Positions 17,406-24,834 of a stretch of 64,000 bases of DNA are shown piece after piece. The translations under genes were made by a program, and so were the position numbers. How positions within the stretch are numbered: position 1 is the stretch's first letter; the number at the start of each line of letters is the position of its first letter. The DNA comes from JBHYDC01 sp051861205 (lineage in GTDB: Bacteria; Pseudomonadota; Alphaproteobacteria; Rhizobiales; Pleomorphomonadaceae). Below the pieces are notes generated by a model. That model searched no databases. It had not been told where the DNA came from and saw only the letters and a program-made list of their open reading frames with translations. The stretch covers positions 186,001 to 250,000 of the forward strand of contig JBHYDC010000001.1 in assembly GCA_051861205.1 (NCBI GenBank). The letters are read 5' to 3'.

Positions 17406-17446
17406 AACCTCACCCGCCTCAAAATTTCCGCTTCCATTTCCCGTAC

Positions 17447-17458
17447 ATGTATATACAT
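17447..17458. promoter_or_regulatory. Putative HutC operator between hutI and hutF
   Basis: ATGTATATACAT is a perfect 12-base palindrome in the 124-base gap between the divergent hutI and hutF genes. It fits the GT-N-TA-N-AC pattern bound by HutC-subfamily GntR regulators. A hutC gene lies at 18959-19705. One site here could repress both arms until urocanate binds HutC. Confidence 0.7.
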
Positions 17459-17529
17459 AAGCTCGCCGGTCAAGTGGAAATATCGCCCGGTGGCCAGCCC
17501 GCGTTGACGGGCGCCAGGAGGATCGCGGA

Positions 17530-18876
17530 ATGCAAACGGTGCACGCACAATCGGCGTTGCTGCCCAGCGGCTGGGAAACCAATGTCCGGCTCGTCATCGA
17601 CGGCGGAGCAATTTCAAGCGTCGAGATCGGCGCCCCCGCCGCTCCGCAAGACCAGCGCCATGGTCCTCTCATCCCCGGCATGCCGAACCTGCACAGCCAC
17701 GCCTTCCAGCGCGCGATGGCGGGTCTTGCCGAGGTTCGCGGTCCCTCCGCCGACAGCTTCTGGAGCTGGCGCACCGTCATGTACAAATTCGCCTTGTCGA
17801 TGACGCCGGCGCATGTCGAGGCGGTTGCCGCCGCGCTTTACATGGAAATGCTGGAGGCGGGCTTCACCCGCGTCGGCGAGTTCCATTACCTCCACCACGA
17901 CACCGACGGCCGCCCCTACGCCGACATCGCCGAGATGGCCGAGCGCATCGCCGCCGCCAGCGCCGAAACCGGCATCGGCCTCACCCTGCTGCCGGTCTTT
18001 TACGCCCATTCCGGTTTTGGCGGCGCCGCCCCGATCGATGGTCAGCGCCGCTTCATCAACACGCTGGACAGCTACGAGCGCCTGCTGGACCGATGCCGCA
18101 TGATCACGCGCGATCTGCCGGGCGCCCGGCTCGGCGTCGCGCCGCACAGCCTGCGCGCGGCAACGCCGGAGCAGCTCGCCTCCGTCATCGCGATGATGGA
18201 CGACGGCCCCATCCATCTCCACATCGCCGAGCAGATGAAGGAGGTCGAGGACTGCCGCTCCTGGTCCGGCGCAACGCCCGTCGAATGGCTCCTCGCCAAC
18301 GCGCCGGTCAGCGGCCGCTGGTGCCTGATCCACGCCACCCACATGACGCCGGATGAAACCCGCGCGCTTGCAAAAACCGGCGCCGTTGCCGGTCTCTGCC
18401 CCATCACCGAAGCCAATCTCGGCGACGGCATCTTCAATGCGCCGCTGTTCCTGGAGCATCACGGCCGGTATGGCGTCGGCTCGGATTCAAACATCTCCAT
18501 CTCGCTTTCCGGAGAGCTTCGCCAGCTTGAGTATTCGCAGCGCCTTACCACGCGTTCCCGCAATGTCATCGCCGCGCCCGGCGGCTCCACCGCCCGTCAT
18601 CTCTTCGCCGGATCCCTCGCCGGCGGCGCAGCGGCGCTTGGGCTAGAAGCGGGCCTCGCAAAAGGGCACAGCGCCGACTTCGTCGAACTCGACACCACCG
18701 CCGCGCCTTATCTTTCAAGCGATCAGCTCTTGGACAGCTTCATCTTCGCGGACGGCATCGCACCGAGAACCGTCTGGGTGCGCGGCGAAAAACGCGTCGA
18801 GCACGGCCGCCACATTCACCGCGCGTCGATCACCGCCCGCTTTCGGCAAACCATGGCCGACCTCTTGCAAAGCTAG
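17530..18876 (+). CDS. hutF: Formimidoylglutamate deiminase
   Basis: 448 residues, amidohydrolase superfamily. Converts N-formimino-L-glutamate to N-formyl-L-glutamate plus ammonia, feeding HutG. Visible: LIPGMPNLHSHAFQRAMAG (metal His pair), SFWSWRTVMYKF, VGEFHYLHHDTDGRPY, GVAPHSLRA, HLHIAEQMKEVEDC, LIHATHMTPDE, GVGSDSNISISLSGELR. A Shine-Dalgarno AGGAGG sits eight bases before the ATG. Divergent from hutI across the HutC palindrome and followed 82 bases later by hutC. Confidence 0.96.
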   Translation: MQTVHAQSALLPSGWETNVRLVIDGGAISSVEIGAPAAPQDQRHGPLIPGMPNLHSHAFQRAMAGLAEVRGPSADSFWSWRTVMYKFALSMTPAHVEAVAAALYMEMLEAGFTRVGEFHYLHHDTDGRPYADIAEMAERIAAASAETGIGLTLLPVFYAHSGFGGAAPIDGQRRFINTLDSYERLLDRCRMITRDLPGARLGVAPHSLRAATPEQLASVIAMMDDGPIHLHIAEQMKEVEDCRSWSGATPVEWLLANAPVSGRWCLIHATHMTPDETRALAKTGAVAGLCPITEANLGDGIFNAPLFLEHHGRYGVGSDSNISISLSGELRQLEYSQRLTTRSRNVIAAPGGSTARHLFAGSLAGGAAALGLEAGLAKGHSADFVELDTTAAPYLSSDQLLDSFIFADGIAPRTVWVRGEKRVEHGRHIHRASITARFRQTMADLLQS

Positions 18877-18958
18877 CGGCCCCGGCTCTCTCGCCCGGCC
18901 TCTTCCATGCTATGAGCGCGACAATGTCTCGTCCCGTTTTCGATGAAGGCCGCGAATC

Positions 18959-19705
18959 ATGGATGCCGAAAACACGCCGAAGCAGGCTGGCAAGGACCAG
19001 ACCCTGCATCAGCGCATCCTGAACGACATCGAGGGCCGCATCCTCTCCGGCGAATGGCCGCCCGGCCACCGCGTCCCCTTCGAGATGGATCTGGCGGCGC
19101 AGTATCAGTGTTCCCGCATGACCGTGAACAAGGTCATGACGCAGCTTGCCAAATCCGGCCTGATCGAGCGCCGCAAGAAGTCCGGCAGCTTCGTCACGCA
19201 GCCCCAGGCTCAATCGGCCATCCTGCAGATCCACGACATCGAAACGGAGGTCAGGGCGCTGAACCTGCCCTATGCCTTCCAGCTCGTTCACCGCCTCAGC
19301 CGCGAGGCGAAACCGCTCGACAAAGCGCTCCTAAAATCCGCCTCCGCGGCAAGGGTTCTAGACGTCCAATCCCTTCACTTTGCCGGCAAAATTCCGTTTT
19401 GCCTGGAGCAGCGCCTCATCAATCTCACCATCGTGCCGGAGGCTGAAACCGCCCTATTCGGCCCCATGTCGCCCGGTGCCTGGCTGGTTCAGCAGGTGCC
19501 CTGGAGCGCCGCCGAGCACCGCATCGAAGCCATCCTCGCCGATGAACCGCTTGCCGCCGCGTTGCAGATCCCGCCCCAATCCGCCTGCCTTTCCATCGAA
19601 CGCCGCACCTGGAACGCCGCCGGTTCCATCACTCACGTCCGCTTCGTCTACCCCGGCCAAAAACACGCCCTCGTCGCCCGCTTCACCCCCGGACAGGCCG
19701 AATAG
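18959..19705 (+). CDS. hutC: Histidine utilisation repressor HutC (GntR family)
   Basis: 248 residues. N-terminal winged helix of the GntR type (LHQRILNDIEGRILSGEWPPG, QYQCSRMTVNKVMTQLAKSG, IERRKKSGSFV) followed by a UTRA effector domain (FCLEQRLINLTIVPEA, PWSAAEHRIEAI, LSIERRTWNAAGSITHVRF). HutC proteins bind urocanate and release DNA. Downstream of hutF in the same direction. Likely controls both hut transcripts through the palindrome at 17447-17458. Confidence 0.95.
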   Translation: MDAENTPKQAGKDQTLHQRILNDIEGRILSGEWPPGHRVPFEMDLAAQYQCSRMTVNKVMTQLAKSGLIERRKKSGSFVTQPQAQSAILQIHDIETEVRALNLPYAFQLVHRLSREAKPLDKALLKSASAARVLDVQSLHFAGKIPFCLEQRLINLTIVPEAETALFGPMSPGAWLVQQVPWSAAEHRIEAILADEPLAAALQIPPQSACLSIERRTWNAAGSITHVRFVYPGQKHALVARFTPGQAE

Positions 19706-19793
19706 CCGCCGCTCCCCTTACGCAGCGTGGCGGACGCTGTAGAATGCGCGATCGCAAGCCCGGTTCGAGGGGCACCGAACGAAAGCCCGCCCC

Positions 19794-20471
19794 ATGTCCC
19801 TCACGCTCTACCTTCACCCCCTCGCCTCGTTCTGCCACAAGGTCCTGATCGCGCTTTACGAGAACGACACGCCCTTCACCCCCCACATCGTCGATTTCGC
19901 CAGCGACGACGCAAGCGCCCGCTTTCTCGACCTATGGCCCGTCGGCAAAATCCCGGTCCTGCGCGACGATGCGCGCGACCAAACCATCCCCGAAACCACC
20001 ATCATCATCGAATATTTAGGTTCCCACTACCCCGGTCCGCACAAGATGCTCCCAGCCGATGAAGCGGACCGTCTGCAAACCCGCCTGTGGGACCGTTTCT
20101 TCGACCAATACGTCCACGTCCCTATGCAAAAAATCGTCGTCGACCGCCTCCGCCCCGCCGGCCAAGAAGACCCCCACGGCGTCGCCGAGGCTCGCGCCAC
20201 CCTGCGCACCGCCTACGCCATGATCGACCGCCACATGGCCACCCGCACCTTCCCCGCCGCAAACAGCTTTTCCCTCGCCGACTGCGCCGCCACCCCCGCC
20301 CTCTTCTACGCCGGCATCGTCGAGCCCTTCACCGCCCACCCCCACCTCTCCGCCTACTTCGAGCGCCTCCTCTCCCGCCCCACCATCCAACGCGTGATTG
20401 CCGAGGCAAGGCCGTATTTCGGCAATTTCCCGTATAAGGAGGCCATGCCGGATCGGTTTTTGGCTGGGTAG
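19794..20471 (+). CDS. Glutathione S-transferase family protein
   Basis: 225 residues with the two-domain GST layout. The N-terminal thioredoxin-like domain reads SLTLYLHPLASFCHKVLIALYEND with the cis-Pro motif VGKIPVLRDD and the glutathione-contacting ETTIIIEYL. The C-terminal helical domain holds NSFSLADCAATPALFYA, the N-capping motif of the class. The substrate is not predictable. It follows hutC by 88 bases but no functional link is evident. Confidence 0.9.
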   Translation: MSLTLYLHPLASFCHKVLIALYENDTPFTPHIVDFASDDASARFLDLWPVGKIPVLRDDARDQTIPETTIIIEYLGSHYPGPHKMLPADEADRLQTRLWDRFFDQYVHVPMQKIVVDRLRPAGQEDPHGVAEARATLRTAYAMIDRHMATRTFPAANSFSLADCAATPALFYAGIVEPFTAHPHLSAYFERLLSRPTIQRVIAEARPYFGNFPYKEAMPDRFLAG

Positions 20472-20519
20472 GCTGGAATTCGGTTCCAACCAACACAACA
20501 CAATGTTAAATATCTCACG

Positions 20520-20846
20520 ATGCCCCAGACCCGAAGCTTCACCGACACCGTCCAAGCCCGCGCCACCCGCGACGAAGGCTTCAGCCAAGCGTTGCTTCAA
20601 GAAGCCGTGCAAGTCTTCCTCGAAGGAGATGTTGCAACCGGCCGGTCCGTTCTGCGGGACTACATCAACGCCACAATCGGCTTCGAAGCCCTTGCCGAAG
20701 CAACGCAAACACCGCCAAAGAGCCTGATGCGAATGTTCGGGCCCAACGGCAACCCAACCGCCGCGAACCTCTTCGCTGTGCTGAGCGTGCTCCAGAGCCA
20801 AACCGGCATTCATCTTGAAGTGAGCGCCGTGCCGCAAGCGGCGTGA
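20520..20846 (+). CDS. HI1420-type DNA-binding antitoxin, apparently without its toxin
   Basis: 108 residues, helix-turn-helix antitoxin family that normally partners a RelE/HigB-like toxin of about 100 residues encoded directly upstream. Recognised by FTDTVQARATRDEGFSQALL, GDVATGRSVLRDYINATIGF, TPPKSLMRMFGPNGNPTAA and NLFAVLSVLQSQTGIHLEV. Here the preceding gene is the GST, ending 48 bases before, and no toxin frame is visible on either side. It is therefore an orphan antitoxin or a stand-alone regulator. Confidence 0.8.
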   Translation: MPQTRSFTDTVQARATRDEGFSQALLQEAVQVFLEGDVATGRSVLRDYINATIGFEALAEATQTPPKSLMRMFGPNGNPTAANLFAVLSVLQSQTGIHLEVSAVPQAA

Positions 20847-20921
20847 GTGTTCACTGACCTGATCGGGCTCCCGGCCTCCAAAAACCGGCCCCGCGCCCAC
20901 ACCGCCCCCCAACACCCGTCC

Positions 20922-21650
20922 CTAAGCCGGCAGGACGATCACCTTCGTATCCACCTGCGTTCGATCATAGAGGTGCACCATGTCCTGCGTGAGGAGGCCG
21001 GTGCAGCCGCTTGTCAGGTTGGTGCCGATCGTTTGGGGGTAGCGGGAGGCGTAGATCGTGTAGAGCGTGTAAACGCCGTCTTGATAGAGATAGAGCGTGC
21101 GGGCGCCCAGCGGATTGTCCGGACCTCCGGGCATACCGCCGGCATATTTGGCCGCCCTCGGCTCGCGCTGGATCATCTCCTTGGGCGGGGTCCAGGTCGG
21201 CCATTCCGCCTTGCGTCCGACATAGGCTTCACCGCTCCACAGGAACCCGTCACGGCCGACATTGGCGCCATAGCGGGTGGCGTTTCCCTCGCCCTCGATG
21301 CGGTAGACATAGTAATTGCCGGGATCGACAACGATCGTACCGGGTGCTTCCTTGGATTCGTAGCGCACGGTTTGGCGGAAATACTTCGGATCGACTTTGC
21401 TGATATCGGACGCGGGGATGGGGAACTTATCGTCCGGCACCGGCCCATAAAGCGCCGCCGCCTCCCGGCGCAGCCTCGCGTCGGTCGACATGCAACCGGC
21501 GAGCCCCAGCACGCCGACGCTGACGGCGGATCCGATCAAAAAGGACCGGCGGCTCAGACCTTCAGCCCGAAACCCAGGTCGACCGTCGTCGCCCATCTCG
21601 TTTTCAATGGCATTCGCGCCGTCCATGATCATGATCGAGAAGGTTCCCAT
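20922..21650 (-). CDS. YkuD-like L,D-transpeptidase family lipoprotein with altered catalytic motif
   Basis: 242 residues if started at ATG 21650; ATG 21596 is also possible and gives a neater signal. The N-terminus has a twin-arginine motif (LSRRSFLIG), a hydrophobic stretch and a lipobox (GLAGC), so export by Tat and lipidation are likely. The YkuD domain is recognisable (GTIVVDPGNYYVYRIEGEG, YGANVGRDGF, PGGPDNPLGARTLYLY, IGTNLTSGCTG, MVHLYDRTQV). The common active-site block IHGTN...SSGCIR reads IYASR...TSGCTG here: Cys is kept, but the first His and the Arg are not. It may be catalytically altered. No partner genes nearby. Confidence 0.8.
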   Translation of the reverse strand: MGTFSIMIMDGANAIENEMGDDGRPGFRAEGLSRRSFLIGSAVSVGVLGLAGCMSTDARLRREAAALYGPVPDDKFPIPASDISKVDPKYFRQTVRYESKEAPGTIVVDPGNYYVYRIEGEGNATRYGANVGRDGFLWSGEAYVGRKAEWPTWTPPKEMIQREPRAAKYAGGMPGGPDNPLGARTLYLYQDGVYTLYTIYASRYPQTIGTNLTSGCTGLLTQDMVHLYDRTQVDTKVIVLPA

Positions 21651-21913
21651 GTGTTGCTGCGCGTCCGGAAACAACTCCGGACCGAAGGCTGAACGTCTTT
21701 GCTGCAGCAACATTGCCGTCACACGCCGCGAATGGCAAGCCGCCGGTCGGGGGAACACGGCGCTCTCTCGAGCGCTCGCCCGCCTCCGGCGAAGGGCCGG
21801 CAGGTCCCGGTTTTGGTGTGGAGTGGCGGGATATGGCGCGCCGGGGAGGAGGAAACGGGGAACCCTTATGTAACTGTGTATGCGATAGGATCTTATACTC
21901 GTCGAGACTGAAG

Positions 21914-23113
21914 TCACAGCAGACGGCGCTGACTTTTTCCAGGCGCCGTTGAGGGCTCCCCCTTGCGAGAGCGTTCCTCGCCCTTGTCCGACACCTTCCC
22001 ATCAGCATTTTTGACTTCCATGAACCCGCCGGAATCGCTAGCGTCGGCGTCCGGGCGGCCTATCCAGCCGTCAGCGAACTTTGGTCGGCTGATATCAGCG
22101 AAATCGAGCAACGCCCCAAGAAACCCTTTTGTGTCCGCATCGAGGTGATCGAAGGAAACAAGATTCGAAGCGTATGCGGCCTTCTCCAAGGATTTCGCAA
22201 TACTAAACAGCTTCTCCGAATTGCTTAGCTTAATTACGATCTCGGCGAGTCCTTCGGCAGGAACCGCGTTCAACTGAGCCATGAATTTCTCCCGGATCAC
22301 CTGAGCCAACCCCACACCGTTAGGCAAGTATTCCCTGATCGCAACCTCGGTCCACCGCAAGTTGGCCAGCGCACCCTCGGTGTTAGCCCCGAAACGGATG
22401 GCGTCAGTCATATGGCGAACGCGATCGGCAATGGGCCTGAGAGCCGTGTCTGCAGATGCGAAGTCGAACGCCGCGGCGGCGATAGCTGCGGAGAGATATG
22501 AAAGGCGTCCTGCTCCTCTGGCCGCCGCCGATGCAGGATGCGCATTCACGGTTTCGCGTGCGAAAAACTTGAATCCTTCGATCGCGGTGTTCGCGCATGA
22601 TGGCCCGAACCTGTCTGCGACTGAGGATTTCACCTCGGCGATCTTATCTCGAAAAACGCGACCGTTCCTCGCGTTGTCAATATCTGCGATCTCGCCGATG
22701 AACTCTTCTTCCGTCATGCGGTTCAAGGCGGAGAGTGGGCCGCTGTCCTTCAACCGCTGCAGGTCCACTCCGTCAATCCACAGCACACCATGCTTCCGCG
22801 CTAGTCCCCGAAGCCTCGGGCGGTTGTCAGTGGTCGCCACGCCAGCCCCTTCGACGGCAATTACGCTTGCAACGCCCTTGACGAAAAAAAGCCGTTCCGC
22901 TGCCTGTGGCGTTTTTTTGTCTTTGATATCAATGATAGTGCGACGGCGAGCCAGCGTCGCTGAACGCTCGTAAACCCATAAGTCTATATCGGTCAGTTCG
23001 ACGCCATCATGCCGCAGCTTGATGCCGCGCATCACAAAGAAACCGGCAAGAAGAAAATAAGCTCTCACCAGCTCTTCGGTCTTCAGACCCTTTGCGCCGC
23101 TGGCCTGGGCCAT
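21914..23113 (-). CDS. Mrr-like PD-(D/E)XK nuclease-fold protein, gene B of a two-gene module
   Basis: 399 residues from ATG 23113 (GTG 23116 is an alternative). The first about 120 residues look like a restriction-endonuclease core of the Mrr type: TEELVRAYFLLAGFF helix, then ELTDIDLWVYER (acidic pair) and RRTIIDIKDKKTPQ (D-x-K), then ASVIAVEG...RGLARKHGVLWIDGVDL, like the Mrr ending where the strand is followed by LIDG. The rest is helical and unrecognised, with a charged C-terminal tail. It overlaps the stop of the upstream gene by one base (TGATG), so the two are translated together. Base composition is lower in GC than neighbours. A defence role is inference from fold and context. Confidence 0.65.
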   Translation of the reverse strand: MAQASGAKGLKTEELVRAYFLLAGFFVMRGIKLRHDGVELTDIDLWVYERSATLARRRTIIDIKDKKTPQAAERLFFVKGVASVIAVEGAGVATTDNRPRLRGLARKHGVLWIDGVDLQRLKDSGPLSALNRMTEEEFIGEIADIDNARNGRVFRDKIAEVKSSVADRFGPSCANTAIEGFKFFARETVNAHPASAAARGAGRLSYLSAAIAAAAFDFASADTALRPIADRVRHMTDAIRFGANTEGALANLRWTEVAIREYLPNGVGLAQVIREKFMAQLNAVPAEGLAEIVIKLSNSEKLFSIAKSLEKAAYASNLVSFDHLDADTKGFLGALLDFADISRPKFADGWIGRPDADASDSGGFMEVKNADGKVSDKGEERSRKGEPSTAPGKSQRRLL

Positions 23114-24372
23114 CACAAGCTGCCTCCACCGCGTACGGCGCTCAACAGCGTCCGCATCTGCGACTTGCTTTGCGCTCCCTGCTTCTTGGTTCTGAAATCG
23201 GTTCGAGCGTTCTCCGGCGGAGTGTATCCGCTCATGCCAGCGCTCGGAAGCACTTCCAGCGCCGCAGCTGCAGCGTCGCCACCCTTTAAAACCTGCAGGG
23301 CAATCTGACCCACCTCCATCTTCAGAAGGCGCATCGTGAAAAAGCCCTGTCCAGTTTGTGTGATCTGTACAACGCGTTCGAACTCCAGCGCCCTGTAGTC
23401 GCTCCCGATAGCAGGGGCTGGGCCCACAGCCTCTCCTCGGAGTAACTTGCCGAGGATCAGCTCAACTCCCCAAATTCGGCCGCGGAAACGCGTGCTCTGC
23501 GACATGCCGTAGCATAGGGCGGATACTAGAGCCTTGGCATGATCAAACGCGTCGTCGATCAGCGGACTCGTGAACTTATGGAACGCGCCGGGCGACGTCA
23601 TAAACGCGTGTTCTCCTGCCTCATTTGATACGATGTTAATGTCGAAAACGGCTGCAGCCTGCAGCTTGGAGAGCAGAGGAACTCCAAGTATTCTCCTCGC
23701 GTGAGTGGCTACGATCGCACCCTTCACCTTGAGAAGCTGTTCGAACTCCTGAAGGCTAGCTTGTTCGGCCGGAGTCAGTGAGTCGAGCACCATCTTGGTC
23801 TTTTCGGCCGTGTCCCGCCGGAACAGGTTGCCGTTGAACAGAAGACGCTCATCGCCTTCGCCCTCAGCGTCAACGAAACCAATGCCATAAGCCTGTGTGA
23901 GGAAGTCGGAAGTGTCGCTTTTGGACAATTTATATGTATCGCCGATGTATTCCGTCGCGGGCTTCACCCTGACGGGCGCGTGAGACGCAATCTCGGAAAG
24001 CCCTAGGGAAGCCCGCTCGAACGGTTGCGGCTCGTTCTCGTCGAAGAGGTCGGCGGCGTGACCGAGCGCGGTTTGGCCGGTCACGCCAAAAACCGAAACG
24101 GCGCCGTTAGCGGCAACGTCGATGACTCTGCGTTCCTTTAGCTGGGAGAGACATGCCTGCAGCTCGGTTTTGGGATTCAAGCCACCAATCCGTGCAGCGG
24201 CATCGACCTGACTTTTGCTCAGGTCCACTTGCTTGCTCTCCGCAAGCCTGACGAGCAGCGAAGCCGCCTTTGCAGCTAGGTCAATCGCGCTGTATTCGGA
24301 AGCGCCGCGCTGGTTGCCGGATATCTTCCTACCGTGATGGATGACCCATGCACCCTTTGTATGCTTGTCCAC
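23113..24372 (-). CDS. Unrecognised protein, gene A of the two-gene nuclease module
   Basis: 419 residues, not assigned to a family. No signal peptide or membrane segment is visible. Residues about 30-110 look like a winged-helix unit (LVRLAESKQVDLSKSQVDAAARI, LQACLSQLKERRVIDV, AVSVFGVTG), so DNA binding is possible. The middle has DTYKLSKSDTSDFLTQAYGI and LFNGNLFRRDTAEKTKMVLD. The end is charged (ENARTDFRTKKQGAQSKSQ). GC is visibly lower than in flanking genes, and codons with A/T in the third position are common. Its start is about 250 bases from the 3' end of tRNA-Arg. It likely acts as sensor or targeting partner of the downstream PD-(D/E)XK protein; this is inference. Confidence 0.6.
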   Translation of the reverse strand: MDKHTKGAWVIHHGRKISGNQRGASEYSAIDLAAKAASLLVRLAESKQVDLSKSQVDAAARIGGLNPKTELQACLSQLKERRVIDVAANGAVSVFGVTGQTALGHAADLFDENEPQPFERASLGLSEIASHAPVRVKPATEYIGDTYKLSKSDTSDFLTQAYGIGFVDAEGEGDERLLFNGNLFRRDTAEKTKMVLDSLTPAEQASLQEFEQLLKVKGAIVATHARRILGVPLLSKLQAAAVFDINIVSNEAGEHAFMTSPGAFHKFTSPLIDDAFDHAKALVSALCYGMSQSTRFRGRIWGVELILGKLLRGEAVGPAPAIGSDYRALEFERVVQITQTGQGFFTMRLLKMEVGQIALQVLKGGDAAAAALEVLPSAGMSGYTPPENARTDFRTKKQGAQSKSQMRTLLSAVRGGGSL

Positions 24373-24622
24373 GCGCCACCCTCCAGCCCGCTAAACAATG
24401 CAATAACAGTGTACTGATCCCTTGGAAAGGTTATCTCAGGCGCGTGCCTAAGTTGATGTGTTCACAAGCTGCGGCGCAAAGACTTTATAGTCGTACCAAT
24501 GACTTCTGTTTTTAGATGTAGGGAAGCCGTACTCTATGGCAAGCATGCAGTGTGGTGCGGCCATTTGATATGCACTAATGAGCGAACCGGTGCCCCGTTT
24601 TGTTCCCGACCGTAATGATTTT

Positions 24623-24699
24623 TGGCGCGCCCGAAGAGATTCGAACTCCTGACCCCCAGATTCGTAGTCTGGTGCTCTATCCAGCTGAGCTACGGGCGC
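24623..24699 (-). tRNA. tRNA-Arg (anticodon ACG)
   Basis: On the minus strand the acceptor GCGCCCG (24699-24693) pairs with CGGGCGC, followed by encoded G-CCA ending at 24623. The D arm AGCTCAGCTGGATAGAGC, the anticodon stem CCAGA/TCTGG with loop CTACGAA (anticodon ACG), and the T loop TTCGAAT are all present. 77 bases. The 3' end faces the lower-GC two-gene module, the usual orientation for insertion at a tRNA. Confidence 0.97.
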
Positions 24700-24834
24700 C
24701 TGCCTTGCGGTTCGGGTAAGCCCCGAACAGGGCCGTACGTCTATAGGCCGGGGTTGCTGTTTGCAAGCCCTTTTCAGGCATCTCGCTTACTTCGCGCGTC
24801 CCCTTGCAAATCACCTTTGAGCCTGCGCCCGCGC

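Noticed and set aside
21650..24623. Direct repeat of the tRNA-Arg 3' end marking the far edge of the nuclease module
   Set aside because: No copy of the T-arm/acceptor sequence was found near 21.6-21.9 kb, so an att pair cannot be claimed.
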